From contig NZ_JAMXMB010000039.1 in NCBI RefSeq assembly GCF_024055635.1, positions 1 through 64,000 on the forward strand: a stretch of 64,000 nucleotides of DNA, given 5' to 3'. Below the pieces are notes generated by a model. The model saw only the letters and a list, made by a program, of their open reading frames with translations. It searched no databases and was not told the origin of the DNA. Source of the DNA: Microbacterium yannicii (lineage in GTDB: Bacteria; Actinomycetota; Actinomycetes; Actinomycetales; Microbacteriaceae). Positions 49,231 to 57,086 of the stretch are shown here, one piece after another; position 1 is the first letter of the stretch, and every line of letters starts with the position of its first letter. The translations under genes and the position numbers were made by a program.

Positions 49231-49863
49231 TCAGACCGTCCCGTAGAGCCGGTCGCCGGCGTCGCCGAGGCCGGGCACGATGTAGCCCTTCTCGTTCAGC
49301 CGCTCGTCCATCGCGCCCAGCACGAGCGTGACGTCGCGGCCGTCGACCTGCTTCTCGATGGCAGCGACGCCCTCGGGCGCGCCGAGGATGCAGATCGCCG
49401 TGACGTCCTGCGCACCGCGCTGGAACAGGAACTCGATGGCGGCGCCGAGCGAGCCGCCGGTTGCCAGCATGGGGTCGAGCACGAAGCACTGGCGGTCGCT
49501 CAGGTCGTCGGGCAGTCGCTCGGCGTAGGTCGACGGCTCGAGCGTCTCGTGGTCGCGCACCATCCCGAGGAAGCCCACCTCGGCGGTCGGGATGAGCTTG
49601 ACCATGCCCTCGAGCATGCCGAGACCGGCGCGCAGGATGGGGACGACGAGCGGACGCGGCTCGCCGATCTTCACGCCGATCGTCGTGGTGACGGGCGTCT
49701 GGATCTCGATCGGCGACACGCGGACGTTCCGGGTCGCCTCGTACGCGAGGAGGGTGACGAGCTCCTCGGTGAGCTGGCGGAACACCGGCGACGAGGTGCG
49801 CTGGTCGCGCAGCACCGTGAGCTTGTGGGTGATGAGCGGATGGTCGGCGACGTGCAGGCGCAT
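49231..49863 (-). CDS. upp: Uracil phosphoribosyltransferase
   Basis: The protein has 210 residues. DPMLATGGSLGAAIE is the PRPP-binding motif and GPVP-like GYIVPGLGDAGDR at the C-terminus binds uracil. It makes UMP from uracil and PRPP in pyrimidine salvage. The ATG at 49863 is chosen because TAACCT lies six bases upstream; the in-frame GTG at 49869 would be right at the transcription start. It is divergent from tadA, with only 69 bases between the two starts and both genes apparently leaderless. Confidence 0.96.
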   Translation of the reverse strand: MRLHVADHPLITHKLTVLRDQRTSSPVFRQLTEELVTLLAYEATRNVRVSPIEIQTPVTTTIGVKIGEPRPLVVPILRAGLGMLEGMVKLIPTAEVGFLGMVRDHETLEPSTYAERLPDDLSDRQCFVLDPMLATGGSLGAAIEFLFQRGAQDVTAICILGAPEGVAAIEKQVDGRDVTLVLGAMDERLNEKGYIVPGLGDAGDRLYGTV

Positions 49864-49875
49864 AGACACAGGTTA
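49864..49875 (-). promoter_or_regulatory. -10 box of upp (leaderless)
   Basis: TAACCT (49870-49875, minus strand) is six bases before the ATG at 49863. Confidence 0.6.
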
Positions 49876-49920
49876 GTGCGTCACCGCCGCCCCGCCCGGG
49901 GCGGGTTGCCCGAGGGCGGC

Positions 49921-49932
49921 TACGCTCGTGCT
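49921..49932 (+). promoter_or_regulatory. -10 box of tadA (leaderless)
   Basis: TACGCT at 49921-49926 is six bases from the GTG at 49933. Confidence 0.6.
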
Positions 49933-50394
49933 GTGCAGCCCGCTTCCGCCGATCTCGCCGCGATGGACCGTGCGCTGGCTCTCGCCGCGGCGGCGGGGGA
50001 GGCGGGGGACGTGCCGGTCGGTGCCGTGGTGACGGATGCCGCGGGCGCGGTCATCGCCGAAGGCCGCAACCTGCGCGAGCTCGAGCACGATCCCACCGCG
50101 CACGCCGAGGTGGTCGCGCTGCGGGCGGCGGCCGCCGCGCGCGGCTCGTGGAACCTCGAAGGCTGCACCCTCGTCGTCACCCTCGAGCCGTGCGTGATGT
50201 GCGCCGGTGCCGTGCTCCAGTCCCGCATCTCGCGTCTGGTCTTCGGCGCGTGGGATGAGAAGGCCGGCGCCGCCGGGTCGGTGTACGACGTGGTGCGGGA
50301 CCGGCGCCTGCCCTACCGGGCCGAAGTCGTCGCCGGGGTGCGCGAGGATGCGGCATCCGCTCTCCTGCGCGCCTTCTTCGACGCCCGCCGCTGA
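49933..50394 (+). CDS. tadA: tRNA-specific adenosine deaminase
   Basis: The protein has 153 residues. HAEVVALRAA and PCVMCAGAV are the zinc site (His, two Cys) and catalytic Glu of the cytidine/deoxycytidylate deaminase fold; the sequence order matches TadA, which makes inosine at the wobble position of tRNA-Arg. The start is GTG at 49933. It is divergent from upp. A very large hairpin follows it (50440-50510). Confidence 0.93.
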   Translation: MQPASADLAAMDRALALAAAAGEAGDVPVGAVVTDAAGAVIAEGRNLRELEHDPTAHAEVVALRAAAAARGSWNLEGCTLVVTLEPCVMCAGAVLQSRISRLVFGAWDEKAGAAGSVYDVVRDRRLPYRAEVVAGVREDAASALLRAFFDARR

Positions 50395-50439
50395 CGCCGT
50401 CCTTCCCGCCCTCGGCCCCGCCCCCGTTGCCCCCACCCC

Positions 50440-50510
50440 GCCCCGTGAGTTGGCGTATATGTACGCGACACGCCGGGGTGTCGCGTACATATACGGCAAG
50501 TCAACGGGGC
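50440..50510. repeat. Large inverted repeat B (tadA/LLM boundary)
   Basis: Arms of about 32 bases (50440-50471 and 50478-50510) pair with two mismatches and one bulge around a six-base loop. The innermost 18 pairs are perfect. The arm contains CGTATATGTACGCG, nearly the same 14 bases as the arm of repeat A (CGTATGTGTACGCG at 42905-42918). It lies between convergent genes and may terminate both, but its size and shared core suggest a dispersed element. Confidence 0.8.
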
Positions 50511-50567
50511 CTGCGGTCGTAGCTCCTCAGCACGGCGGCGTAGGACGCTCCCAGCGCGCGGCGAGCG

Positions 50568-51491
50568 TCAGCGGGGGAGGTGCGGCAGTACTTCGCCCAG
50601 GTACTCGACGTGCGGGACGTCCTGCAGGTCGAGCAGCTGGAAGTAGACGCGCTCGATGCCGAACGACCGGTAGAGGGCGATGCGCTCGCCGATCTCGGCC
50701 GCGTCGCCGACGATGTTCGTGCCGTCCCGCACGTCGTCGACCGTCTTCCCGATCCGCGCGGCACGGTGCGCGACCTCGGCATCGTCCCTGCCGGCGATGG
50801 TAGACATCGCGATCGACAGGCGCACCGTCGCCGGGTCGCGGCCGATGCGCTCGCAGGCGGCGCGCAGGTTCTCGATGCGCTCCGGGATCTGGTGGTCTTC
50901 GGGGAAGCCGATGTTGTACTCGCGGGCGAAGCGCGCGACGAGGTCGGGCGTGCGCCGCGGGCCTCCTCCGCCGATGATGACGGGGACCGGCTGCTGCACC
51001 GGCTTCGGGAGAGCCGGCGCCTCGGCCAGCCGGTAGTTCGTGCCGCTGAAGCTGTAGGTCTCGCCGACCGGTGTGGCCCACAGGCCGGTGACGATCTCGA
51101 GCTGCTCTTCGAGGAGGTCGAACCGCTTGGCGGGGAACGGGATGCCGTACGCCTGGTGCTCGCGCTCGAACCAGCCTGCGCCGAGCCCCAATTCGACGCG
51201 ACCGTCCGACATGGCGTCGACCTGGGCGACCTGGATCGCGAGCGAGCCGGGATGCCGGAAGGTGACAGGGGAGACGAGCGTGCCGAGCCGGATCCGGGAC
51301 GTCTCGCGGGCGAGGCCCGCCAGCGTCGTCCAGGCGTCCGACGGTCCGGGCAGGCCGTCGCCCATGCCGCTGAGGTAGTGGTCCGAGCGGAAGTACCCGG
51401 TGAACCCGAGGCGCTCCGCGGTCTGGGCGTACGCCAGTTCGTCGGCGTAGGTGGCGCCCAGCTGAGGCTCGGTGAAGATGCAGTACTCGAT
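50568..51491 (-). CDS. LLM/F420-type oxidoreductase with a probable ATC start
   Basis: The protein is about 307 residues. It has the luciferase-like TIM-barrel pattern: TLVSPVTFRHPG, DGRVELGLGAGWFEREH and PVPVIIGGGGPRR. The first 42 residues before the first ATG (51365) already look like the true N-terminus of the family (starts with EYCIFTEPQ, then FRSDHYL). No ATG, GTG or TTG lies in frame there. GAGGA (51498-51502, minus strand) is six bases before an ATC at 51491, which would encode the initiating residue. Either ATC is the start or a base is changed. A flavin or F420 reaction is expected; the substrate is unknown. Confidence 0.78.
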   Translation of the reverse strand: MEYCIFTEPQLGATYADELAYAQTAERLGFTGYFRSDHYLSGMGDGLPGPSDAWTTLAGLARETSRIRLGTLVSPVTFRHPGSLAIQVAQVDAMSDGRVELGLGAGWFEREHQAYGIPFPAKRFDLLEEQLEIVTGLWATPVGETYSFSGTNYRLAEAPALPKPVQQPVPVIIGGGGPRRTPDLVARFAREYNIGFPEDHQIPERIENLRAACERIGRDPATVRLSIAMSTIAGRDDAEVAHRAARIGKTVDDVRDGTNIVGDAAEIGERIALYRSFGIERVYFQLLDLQDVPHVEYLGEVLPHLPR

Positions 51492-51597
51492 GATGGATCC
51501 TCGTATCGGTCTCGTGGTCGGAGCGAGCGCCCCGGTGTCCGAGCTCGGTGCCGTCGTCGCGCGCGGCGACCATCCGAGCCCGTCGGAGAGCGGAAGG

Positions 51598-52563
51598 TCA
51601 GTCGGCCGACTTGATGACGAACTGGGACGTCGGCGGCGCGGAGTCGTCTCCGGGCCGGTAGATGTCGGGCTCGAAGTAAATCACGCGCGCCGCAGGCACC
51701 GCGGCGCGCACACGAGCCTCGACACGATCGATGTCAGCGGCGATCTGCGCGAGCGGTGCGTCGGCGGCGAAGCCGAGCTTGGCGGCGACGAGCAGCTCGT
51801 CAGGCCCGAGGTAGAGCGTCTTGATGTGGATGAGCTTCACGACTTCGGGCCCCGCGGCGATGGCGTCGACGATGCGCTGCTGATCGGCATCCGTCGCGCC
51901 CTCGCCCACCAGCAGGCTCTTCGTCTCGATGCCGAGCGTGATCGCGACCAGGATCAGGAGCGTGCCGATCATGAGCGTGCCGATCGCGTCGAAGATCGGG
52001 TTGTGCGTGATCACGGTCATGCCGACGCCGAAGAGCGCGAACACCAGACCGGTCAGTGCGGCGACGTCTTCGAGCAGGACGACCGGCAGTTCGGGGGCCT
52101 TCGCGTGCCGCACGAAGGCGACCCAGGACTGGCCCTTCGCCCGCAGATGGTTGCTCTCCTTGACGGCGGTGCGCAGCGAGAACGACTCCAGCACGATCGC
52201 CACGAGGAGCACGGCGATGGGGATCCAGGCGTTCTCGAGCTCGTGCGGATGCGTCAGCTTCTCGACGCCCTCGTAGATCGAGAACAGTCCGCCGACCGAG
52301 AACAGGATGATCGACACGACGAACGCGTACACGTAGCGTTCGCGGCCGTAGCCGAACGGGTGGTCGCTGTCGGCCTTCTTCTTCGCCTGCCGTCCGCCCA
52401 GCATCAGCAGCAGCTGGTTGCCGGAGTCGGCGACCGAGTGGATCGCCTCGGCGAGCATCGACGCCGATCCCGAGAGGAACCAGGCCACGAACTTCGCCAG
52501 GGCGATGCCCATATTCGCCAGGAACGCCGCGAGGATCGCCTTGCCGCCACCGGATGCACTCAT
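51598..52563 (-). CDS. Cation diffusion facilitator (metal efflux)
   Basis: The protein has 321 residues. About six hydrophobic segments are in the first 210 residues; HSVADSGNQLLL (HxxxD) in the second segment and a matching acidic position in segment 5 form the metal site. DSDHPFGYGRERYVYAF is conserved in CDF proteins. A soluble C-terminal domain follows, as in zinc/cobalt exporters. TAGACT lies seven bases before the ATG at 52563. It should export a divalent metal for protons; which metal is unknown. Confidence 0.9.
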   Translation of the reverse strand: MSASGGGKAILAAFLANMGIALAKFVAWFLSGSASMLAEAIHSVADSGNQLLLMLGGRQAKKKADSDHPFGYGRERYVYAFVVSIILFSVGGLFSIYEGVEKLTHPHELENAWIPIAVLLVAIVLESFSLRTAVKESNHLRAKGQSWVAFVRHAKAPELPVVLLEDVAALTGLVFALFGVGMTVITHNPIFDAIGTLMIGTLLILVAITLGIETKSLLVGEGATDADQQRIVDAIAAGPEVVKLIHIKTLYLGPDELLVAAKLGFAADAPLAQIAADIDRVEARVRAAVPAARVIYFEPDIYRPGDDSAPPTSQFVIKSAD

Positions 52564-52576
52564 GCCGACGAGTCTA
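52564..52576 (-). promoter_or_regulatory. -10 box of the CDF gene (leaderless)
   Basis: TAGACT (52571-52576, minus strand) is seven bases from the ATG at 52563. Confidence 0.5.
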
Positions 52577-52652
52577 CGGATGCCGGGCGCGCGGTTCGCG
52601 CGCCAGGCGAGGGTTCGCAGCGGGTCGCCTCGGCCGGCGCCGGCGGCGGGCG

Positions 52653-53765
52653 TCAGTCGGAGGAGCGGAGGATGATCGCCTCGGTCGGTGGCGCCGGATC
52701 GTGGCGGCGACCGACGTAGCCGATCACCTCGAGCAGCGCATGGCGGAACTCGGCCGGGCGTTCGAGGTGTGGCGTGTGGCCGGTTCCCTCGAGGGTCACC
52801 TCGGTGACCGCGCCGCCCGCCTCGGCGTAGCGATCGAGCACGTCGCGCGTCTGCGACACCATCTCCTGTGCCGGTGCGAGCTCGTCCCCCGGCCAGCCCG
52901 GGACGATGCCGAGCTTTCCGAGGTTGTTGAGGTCGTAGAACGACGCGTCCGAGACGATCGCGTCCAGGGTGCCGTGGATCCAGAGGATCGCCGGCTTCAC
53001 GGCGAGATCGACGATGCCCGACACATCGAAGTGCGCCGGGGTCATCGTGTTGAGAACGCCGATGTCGCCCGCAGCGAAGCCGGGCCAGTTCTCGCTCGAT
53101 ACCGCGTCGCCCGGGTAATTGCCGGTGGCCGTCGACGTCGTCAGCATCGACTCGACCCAGAGGTCCTCATGCGCGGTCTCGAACCCTGACGCGACATAGC
53201 CGCTGCGGAAGACGTTCCGCGGCGACGTCGGGGCGTCCGCGGTCGTGTCGTGATCGATCAGGCGCTGCACGAAGTCGGGGTTCGCGCCGCCGCCGCCGCA
53301 TCCGGCGTCGTCATCGGTGAGCCGCGAGCCGTCGCGGCGCGTGCCGCCGAAGCCGTAGGGCGACACGGGGGCCTGCAGGGTCAGACTCAGGACCGGGTGA
53401 TCGAGTGCGTACTGCATGATCACGCCGCCGCCCATCGACCACCCGACGAGGTGAGCGGTCGGGATGCCGAGGGCCTCCAGCGTGGACTGCACATCGTCGC
53501 TGAAGTCGCGCACACCACGGGTCGCGTCGATCGGGGCGTGCTCGGTACCGCCGAAGCCGCGCAGGTCGATCGCGATGACCCGGAGGTCGGTCGGGAGGTC
53601 GAGCATCAGCTCCTGCCAGAACAACGCCGACGAGACGTTGCCGTGGATCAGCACCACGGTGCGATCCGGGGGCGTCGCGGGATCGTCGCCCGCGCGTTCC
53701 AGCACGTTGACGGTCAGACCCGGCGTCTCTACGCTGCGTGCCTCGATGCCGTCGAAGAGGGTCAT
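52653..53765 (-). CDS. Alpha/beta-hydrolase (large)
   Basis: The protein is about 370 residues. GWSMGGGV carries the nucleophile Ser, HGNVSSALFW the oxyanion turn, and GTGHTPHLE the catalytic His; the acid is probably in WIHGTLDAIVSD. An insert of ~90 residues (about 150-240) forms a lid-like region and contains two Cys. It resembles haloalkane-dehalogenase/epoxide-hydrolase relatives; the true substrate is unknown. GGGAGG is upstream of the ATG at 53765, and longer frames lack a site. It is a single gene downstream of the CDF gene. Confidence 0.86.
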   Translation of the reverse strand: MTLFDGIEARSVETPGLTVNVLERAGDDPATPPDRTVVLIHGNVSSALFWQELMLDLPTDLRVIAIDLRGFGGTEHAPIDATRGVRDFSDDVQSTLEALGIPTAHLVGWSMGGGVIMQYALDHPVLSLTLQAPVSPYGFGGTRRDGSRLTDDDAGCGGGGANPDFVQRLIDHDTTADAPTSPRNVFRSGYVASGFETAHEDLWVESMLTTSTATGNYPGDAVSSENWPGFAAGDIGVLNTMTPAHFDVSGIVDLAVKPAILWIHGTLDAIVSDASFYDLNNLGKLGIVPGWPGDELAPAQEMVSQTRDVLDRYAEAGGAVTEVTLEGTGHTPHLERPAEFRHALLEVIGYVGRRHDPAPPTEAIILRSSD

Positions 53766-53863
53766 GTCGGAAGCCTCCCACCTCATGCGGGAGCCCCTGC
53801 GTCCCCGCACTCCGAGGATAGACCGGGGCGCCGTCTCGGCGGACGGGCTTTCGATGACGGATG

Positions 53864-53899
53864 CCGCAGCGCCGGCGCCGGCCGGCCCCGGCGCTGCGG
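53864..53899 (-). terminator. Hairpin after the SRPBCC gene
   Basis: Perfect 12-bp arms (53864-53875 and 53888-53899) close on a 12-base GC-rich loop 10 bases after the SRPBCC stop codon. No clear T-run is present. Confidence 0.6.
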
Positions 53900-53909
53900 G
53901 ACCCGGTGC

Positions 53910-54581
53910 TCACTCCTCGGCTGCGGCGGCCGGCTCTCCCGTGTAGAAGGCGTAGGTGTTGTCGGCCGCGCGGGCGGCGATCGCGGGGTCGGCCCCGTCG
54001 GCGGCGTGCGCCGCGGCCCAGGCGTCGGCGGCACCGCGGTAGAACGCCCTGCCCTCGTCGGTGAGCGCCCACGCCCCGGCCTCTGCGGGCGAGGGTCCGT
54101 CGCCGCCGGTCAGGTGGAGCTCAAGGCCCAGCAGGCCGCCGTCCCACCCGACGCCCGTCGCACCCGGACCGTAGACGTCCCAGAACTCGGCGGGCGCGTC
54201 GTCCGTACGAGCGACGTGCTCGAGCTCGAACCGTGTCGCATCCGACCCCTCGGCGGTCAGGCGCACGGTGAGCCACGTCACGCCGCCGCCGAACTCCCAG
54301 GTCGCCCGGAAACGGGCGGATCCGTTCTGGGGCGGTGCGCACTCCTGGATCTCACCTCCGGCGTTGCCTTCGATCTGATAGCGGCCGCCGAGCCGGAGAT
54401 CGCCCGAGATCGGCAGGAACCACCGTGCGATCCGCGCCGCGCTGGTGACGGCATCCCACACGTCGTCGATCGGGGACGGGTACGTCTGCGCGAGCGTCTG
54501 CACCCGCGCCGCGTAGCCGTCGATCTCTTCGCTCGCGATCTCGCGGGTCACCGCGTCGAGCTGGTGCTGTACGTCGACCAT
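53910..54581 (-). CDS. SRPBCC/AHSA1-type ligand-binding protein
   Basis: The protein has 223 residues. The N-terminal ~150 residues have the START/SRPBCC pattern (QTYPSPIDDVWDAVTSAARIARWFLP...) with TWLTVRLTAEGSDATRFELEH; these proteins bind hydrophobic ligands in a cavity. The C-terminal ~75 residues are Ala-rich helices. It lies one base behind an ArsR-type gene, so the two form an operon, a common arrangement in which the ArsR protein regulates the AHSA1-type protein. AGGAGGAATGAC precedes the ATG at 54581. Its ligand is unknown. Confidence 0.88.
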   Translation of the reverse strand: MVDVQHQLDAVTREIASEEIDGYAARVQTLAQTYPSPIDDVWDAVTSAARIARWFLPISGDLRLGGRYQIEGNAGGEIQECAPPQNGSARFRATWEFGGGVTWLTVRLTAEGSDATRFELEHVARTDDAPAEFWDVYGPGATGVGWDGGLLGLELHLTGGDGPSPAEAGAWALTDEGRAFYRGAADAWAAAHAADGADPAIAARAADNTYAFYTGEPAAAAEE

Positions 54582-54582
54582 G

Positions 54583-55044
54583 TCATTCCTCCTGAGGGTC
54601 GGTCGTGCCGGATTCATGGGTGTCGGATTCATCGATGTCGGATTCGTGGGTGACGGCGTCTTCGGTGCCGGCGTCTTCGGTGTCGGCGTCCGACTGCTGC
54701 TCGGCAGCGAGCCGTCGCCGCCGCCGCCCTCGGGCGAGCTCGGTGCCCAGAGCGTCGAGGTGCGGCTGCCAGAAGCGCCGGAAGGGGTCGAACCACGCGG
54801 CGGCGCTCGCGAGCTGCTCGGGCGCGATCGCGTAGAGCCGCCGGACGCCGTCGGGCCGGACGGTGGCGAACCCCGATTCCCGCAGCACGCGGAGGTGCTG
54901 CGAGACCGCGGGCTGCGAGATGCCGAACTCGCGCTGCACGTCTTCGCCGATCTCGCCGGCGCTGCGCTCGCCCTCCGCGAGGAGTTCGAGAATGCGCCGG
55001 CGCACCGGATCGCCGAGGATGTCGAGTGCGTGCACAAGGTCCAT
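54583..55044 (-). CDS. ArsR-family regulator with acidic repeat tail
   Basis: The protein is about 153 residues. The winged helix (about residues 10-90) has LGDPVRRRILELLAEGERSAGEI and ISQPAVSQHLRVLRESG; there are no metal-binding Cys pairs, so it is not a classical metal sensor. The last ~35 residues are a run of DTED/THESD-type acidic repeats, unusual for ArsR. The ATG at 55044 is used; the TTG at 55071 is less likely. A palindrome CTTATATAAG (55058-55067) in front is a good operator. It probably represses itself and the SRPBCC gene. Confidence 0.85.
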   Translation of the reverse strand: MDLVHALDILGDPVRRRILELLAEGERSAGEIGEDVQREFGISQPAVSQHLRVLRESGFATVRPDGVRRLYAIAPEQLASAAAWFDPFRRFWQPHLDALGTELARGRRRRRLAAEQQSDADTEDAGTEDAVTHESDIDESDTHESGTTDPQEE

Positions 55045-55057
55045 GATTGCGTCGCGG

Positions 55058-55067
55058 CTTATATAAG
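55058..55067. promoter_or_regulatory. Palindromic operator of the ArsR/SRPBCC operon
   Basis: CTTATATAAG is a perfect 10-bp palindrome in an AT-rich patch, 14 bases upstream of the ATG at 55044. A TTGACT lies just beyond it and may serve as the -35 element. Confidence 0.55.
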
Positions 55068-55106
55068 TCAAGCATTAATTCCGCGAGCATTCTGGGAACC
55101 CGCTCG

Positions 55107-55118
55107 TAGGATGACGCC
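55107..55118 (+). promoter_or_regulatory. -10 box of proC (leaderless)
   Basis: TAGGAT at 55107-55112 is six bases from the ATG at 55119. Confidence 0.6.
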
Positions 55119-55964
55119 ATGGCTGCAGCAGATTCCGCCCTCCCGCCCATCGCGATCCTCGGCGCCGGATCGATGGGCGGCGCGATCGCGCGGGGCCTGT
55201 CGCGTTCCGGTCTGGCAACCCTGGGAGTGACGACCACGAACCGCTCGCGCGCGAAGGCGGCCGAGCTCGACGGTCTCGAGGCAGTGACGAGCCTCGCGCT
55301 CGAGGAGCATCCGACGGGGAACACGGATGCCGCGGCCGCCGCCGACATCGTGCTCGTGGGGGTGAAACCGGCGATGGTCCCGGACCTGCTCCGCGAGATC
55401 GCCCCGGCGCTGCGGCCCGGCGCCATCGTCGTGAGCCTCGCCGCCGGAGTCACGATCGCGACGTTCGAGGAGCGCCTCGGCGACGGCGTCGCGGTGCTGC
55501 GATCCATGCCCAATACGCCGGCCCTCGTCGGGCGCGGCGTCACCGGACTCGCTGCCGGCTCACGGGCGGACGCCGCGGCCGTCGCCACGGCCCGTCGGCT
55601 GTTCGAGACCGTCGGAACCGTCATCGAGGTGCCCGAATCCCAGATCGATGCGCTCTCCACCATCTCGGGCTCCGGTCCGGCGTACTTCTTCCTCCTCGTG
55701 GAGGAGTTCACGAAGGCGGCCGCCGGCAAGGGCTTCTCCGACGCCGAGGCCCGGCTCATGGCCGAGCAGACGTTCATCGGCGCAGCGGCGCTGCTCGAGG
55801 CATCCGGTGACGACCCCGCCGAGCTGCGCCGGCGGGTGACGAGTCCGAAGGGCACGACGGAGCGGGCGATCGCCGTGTTCCAGGAGGCACGTCTCGACGA
55901 CGTCTTCGTGGCGGCGACGGACGCGGCGCTGGCGCGTGCCCGGGAACTCGCCCAGGGCCGATGA
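55119..55964 (+). CDS. proC: Pyrroline-5-carboxylate reductase
   Basis: The protein has 281 residues. ILGAGSMGGAIARGL is the NAD(P)-binding loop; VGVKPAMVPDLL, RSMPNTPALVGRG, SGSGPAYFFLLVEEF and VTSPKGTTERAI follow in the order typical of ProC. It performs the last step of proline synthesis in the cytoplasm. The ATG at 55119 is set by the upstream box. It is divergent from the ArsR gene and followed by a convergent NTF2-like gene. Confidence 0.96.
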   Translation: MAAADSALPPIAILGAGSMGGAIARGLSRSGLATLGVTTTNRSRAKAAELDGLEAVTSLALEEHPTGNTDAAAAADIVLVGVKPAMVPDLLREIAPALRPGAIVVSLAAGVTIATFEERLGDGVAVLRSMPNTPALVGRGVTGLAAGSRADAAAVATARRLFETVGTVIEVPESQIDALSTISGSGPAYFFLLVEEFTKAAAGKGFSDAEARLMAEQTFIGAAALLEASGDDPAELRRRVTSPKGTTERAIAVFQEARLDDVFVAATDAALARARELAQGR

Positions 55965-55979
55965 GCCCTCCGCGGCGTG

Positions 55980-56372
55980 TCAGTCGCGGGGCTGCTTCAT
56001 GTACCACTCGGTGAACGAGCGAGCCCGTCCGTCCTCGTCGAGGTCGACGACCCAGAGGTTGCGGTAGATGCGCCCGTCGGGCAGGTCGTCGTTCGGGGCG
56101 TAGTCGGTGCGCGCGTCCACGAAGACGCGGGCGCCGTCGATGCCGGCGATCTCCCACTCGAACTCGTACGTGCCCGGCTCGTCGCGTGCCTCCAGCCAGC
56201 CCGCGACGATGGCGTCGGCGCCGGCCCACGGATCGCCCCACGGCTTCGTGAAGTAGGCGGCGTCCTCGGTGAACAGGGCCCGGATGTCATCGGGCTCGTT
56301 CGTCTTCCACGCGTTCTCGTAGGCTTCGACCCATCGCCGGGCCGCGGCATCCGTCCTGTTGCGCTCTGTCAT
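55980..56372 (-). CDS. NTF2/SnoaL-like protein
   Basis: The protein has 130 residues. The pattern ARRWVEAYENAWKTNEPDDIRALFTEDAAYFT and the later VVDLDEDGRARSFTEWYMKQP fit the SnoaL-like cone-fold family, which includes enzymes and binding proteins. CATACT lies six bases before the ATG at 56372, a possible leaderless promoter. No partner gives a hint of function. Confidence 0.87.
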   Translation of the reverse strand: MTERNRTDAAARRWVEAYENAWKTNEPDDIRALFTEDAAYFTKPWGDPWAGADAIVAGWLEARDEPGTYEFEWEIAGIDGARVFVDARTDYAPNDDLPDGRIYRNLWVVDLDEDGRARSFTEWYMKQPRD

Positions 56373-56414
56373 GCCGCGAGTATGCCGCGCGGCGGGGACA
56401 TCCGGGAGGGGGTC

Positions 56415-57086
56415 TCAGCGCTCGAGCGACGCGAAGCGCTCGATGTCGGAGTTCGTTCCCGACACGATGATGAGGTCGTGGTTGGTGACGACGGTGTTCG
56501 CCTCGGCGTAGCGGAACGGCTTGCCCGGGCTCTTCACGCCCACCACGGTGACGTTGTACTTCGTGCGCACTCCGGACTCGTTGAGTCCGACGCCGCGGAT
56601 GAACTTGGGCGGGTACAGCTTCGCGAGCGCGAAGTCGTCGTCGAAGCGGATGAAGTCGAGCATGCGGCCGCTGACGAGGTGGGCGACGCGCTCGCCGGCC
56701 TCCCGCTCGGGGTAGATGACGTGGTTGGCGCCGACGCGGGCGAGGATCTTGCCGTGCGACTGCGACACCGCCTTGGCCCAGATCTGCGGCACCTTCAAGT
56801 CGACCAGGTTGGCCGTGATGAGGACGGATGCCTCGATCGATGAGCCGACCGCGACGACGGCTACCGAGAAGTCCTGCGCCCCGATCTGCTTGAGCGCGTC
56901 GATGTTCTTGGCATCGGCCTGCACCGTGTGGGTGACGCGCTCCGACCACTTCTGCACGAGATCGAGGTTCTCGTCGATCGCGAGCACCTCGCGATCGAGC
57001 CGATCGAGCTCACCCGCGCAGGCGGCGCCGAATCGACCGAGGCCGATCACGAGAACGGGCGCATCGCCCCTGATTCGCTCAACCAA
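56415..57086 (-). CDS. trkA: Potassium-uptake regulatory subunit (TrkA/KtrA-type)
   Basis: The protein has 223 residues. GLGRFGAACAGEL is the nucleotide-binding RCK loop; a C-terminal RCK_C domain with VVTNHDLIIVSGTNSDIE completes it. It forms a ring under the TrkH channel and gates it with NAD(H) or ATP. It overlaps trkH by eight bases and follows it on the same strand, so the two are a translation-coupled operon. The start is the ATG at 57086. Confidence 0.93.
   Translation of the reverse strand: MVERIRGDAPVLVIGLGRFGAACAGELDRLDREVLAIDENLDLVQKWSERVTHTVQADAKNIDALKQIGAQDFSVAVVAVGSSIEASVLITANLVDLKVPQIWAKAVSQSHGKILARVGANHVIYPEREAGERVAHLVSGRMLDFIRFDDDFALAKLYPPKFIRGVGLNESGVRTKYNVTVVGVKSPGKPFRYAEANTVVTNHDLIIVSGTNSDIERFASLER

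Noticed and set aside
51363..51365. The ATG at 51365 as start of the LLM oxidoreductase
   Set aside because: It would remove the conserved first 42 residues that are plainly encoded upstream, and it has no better ribosome-binding site than the ATC with GAGGA.
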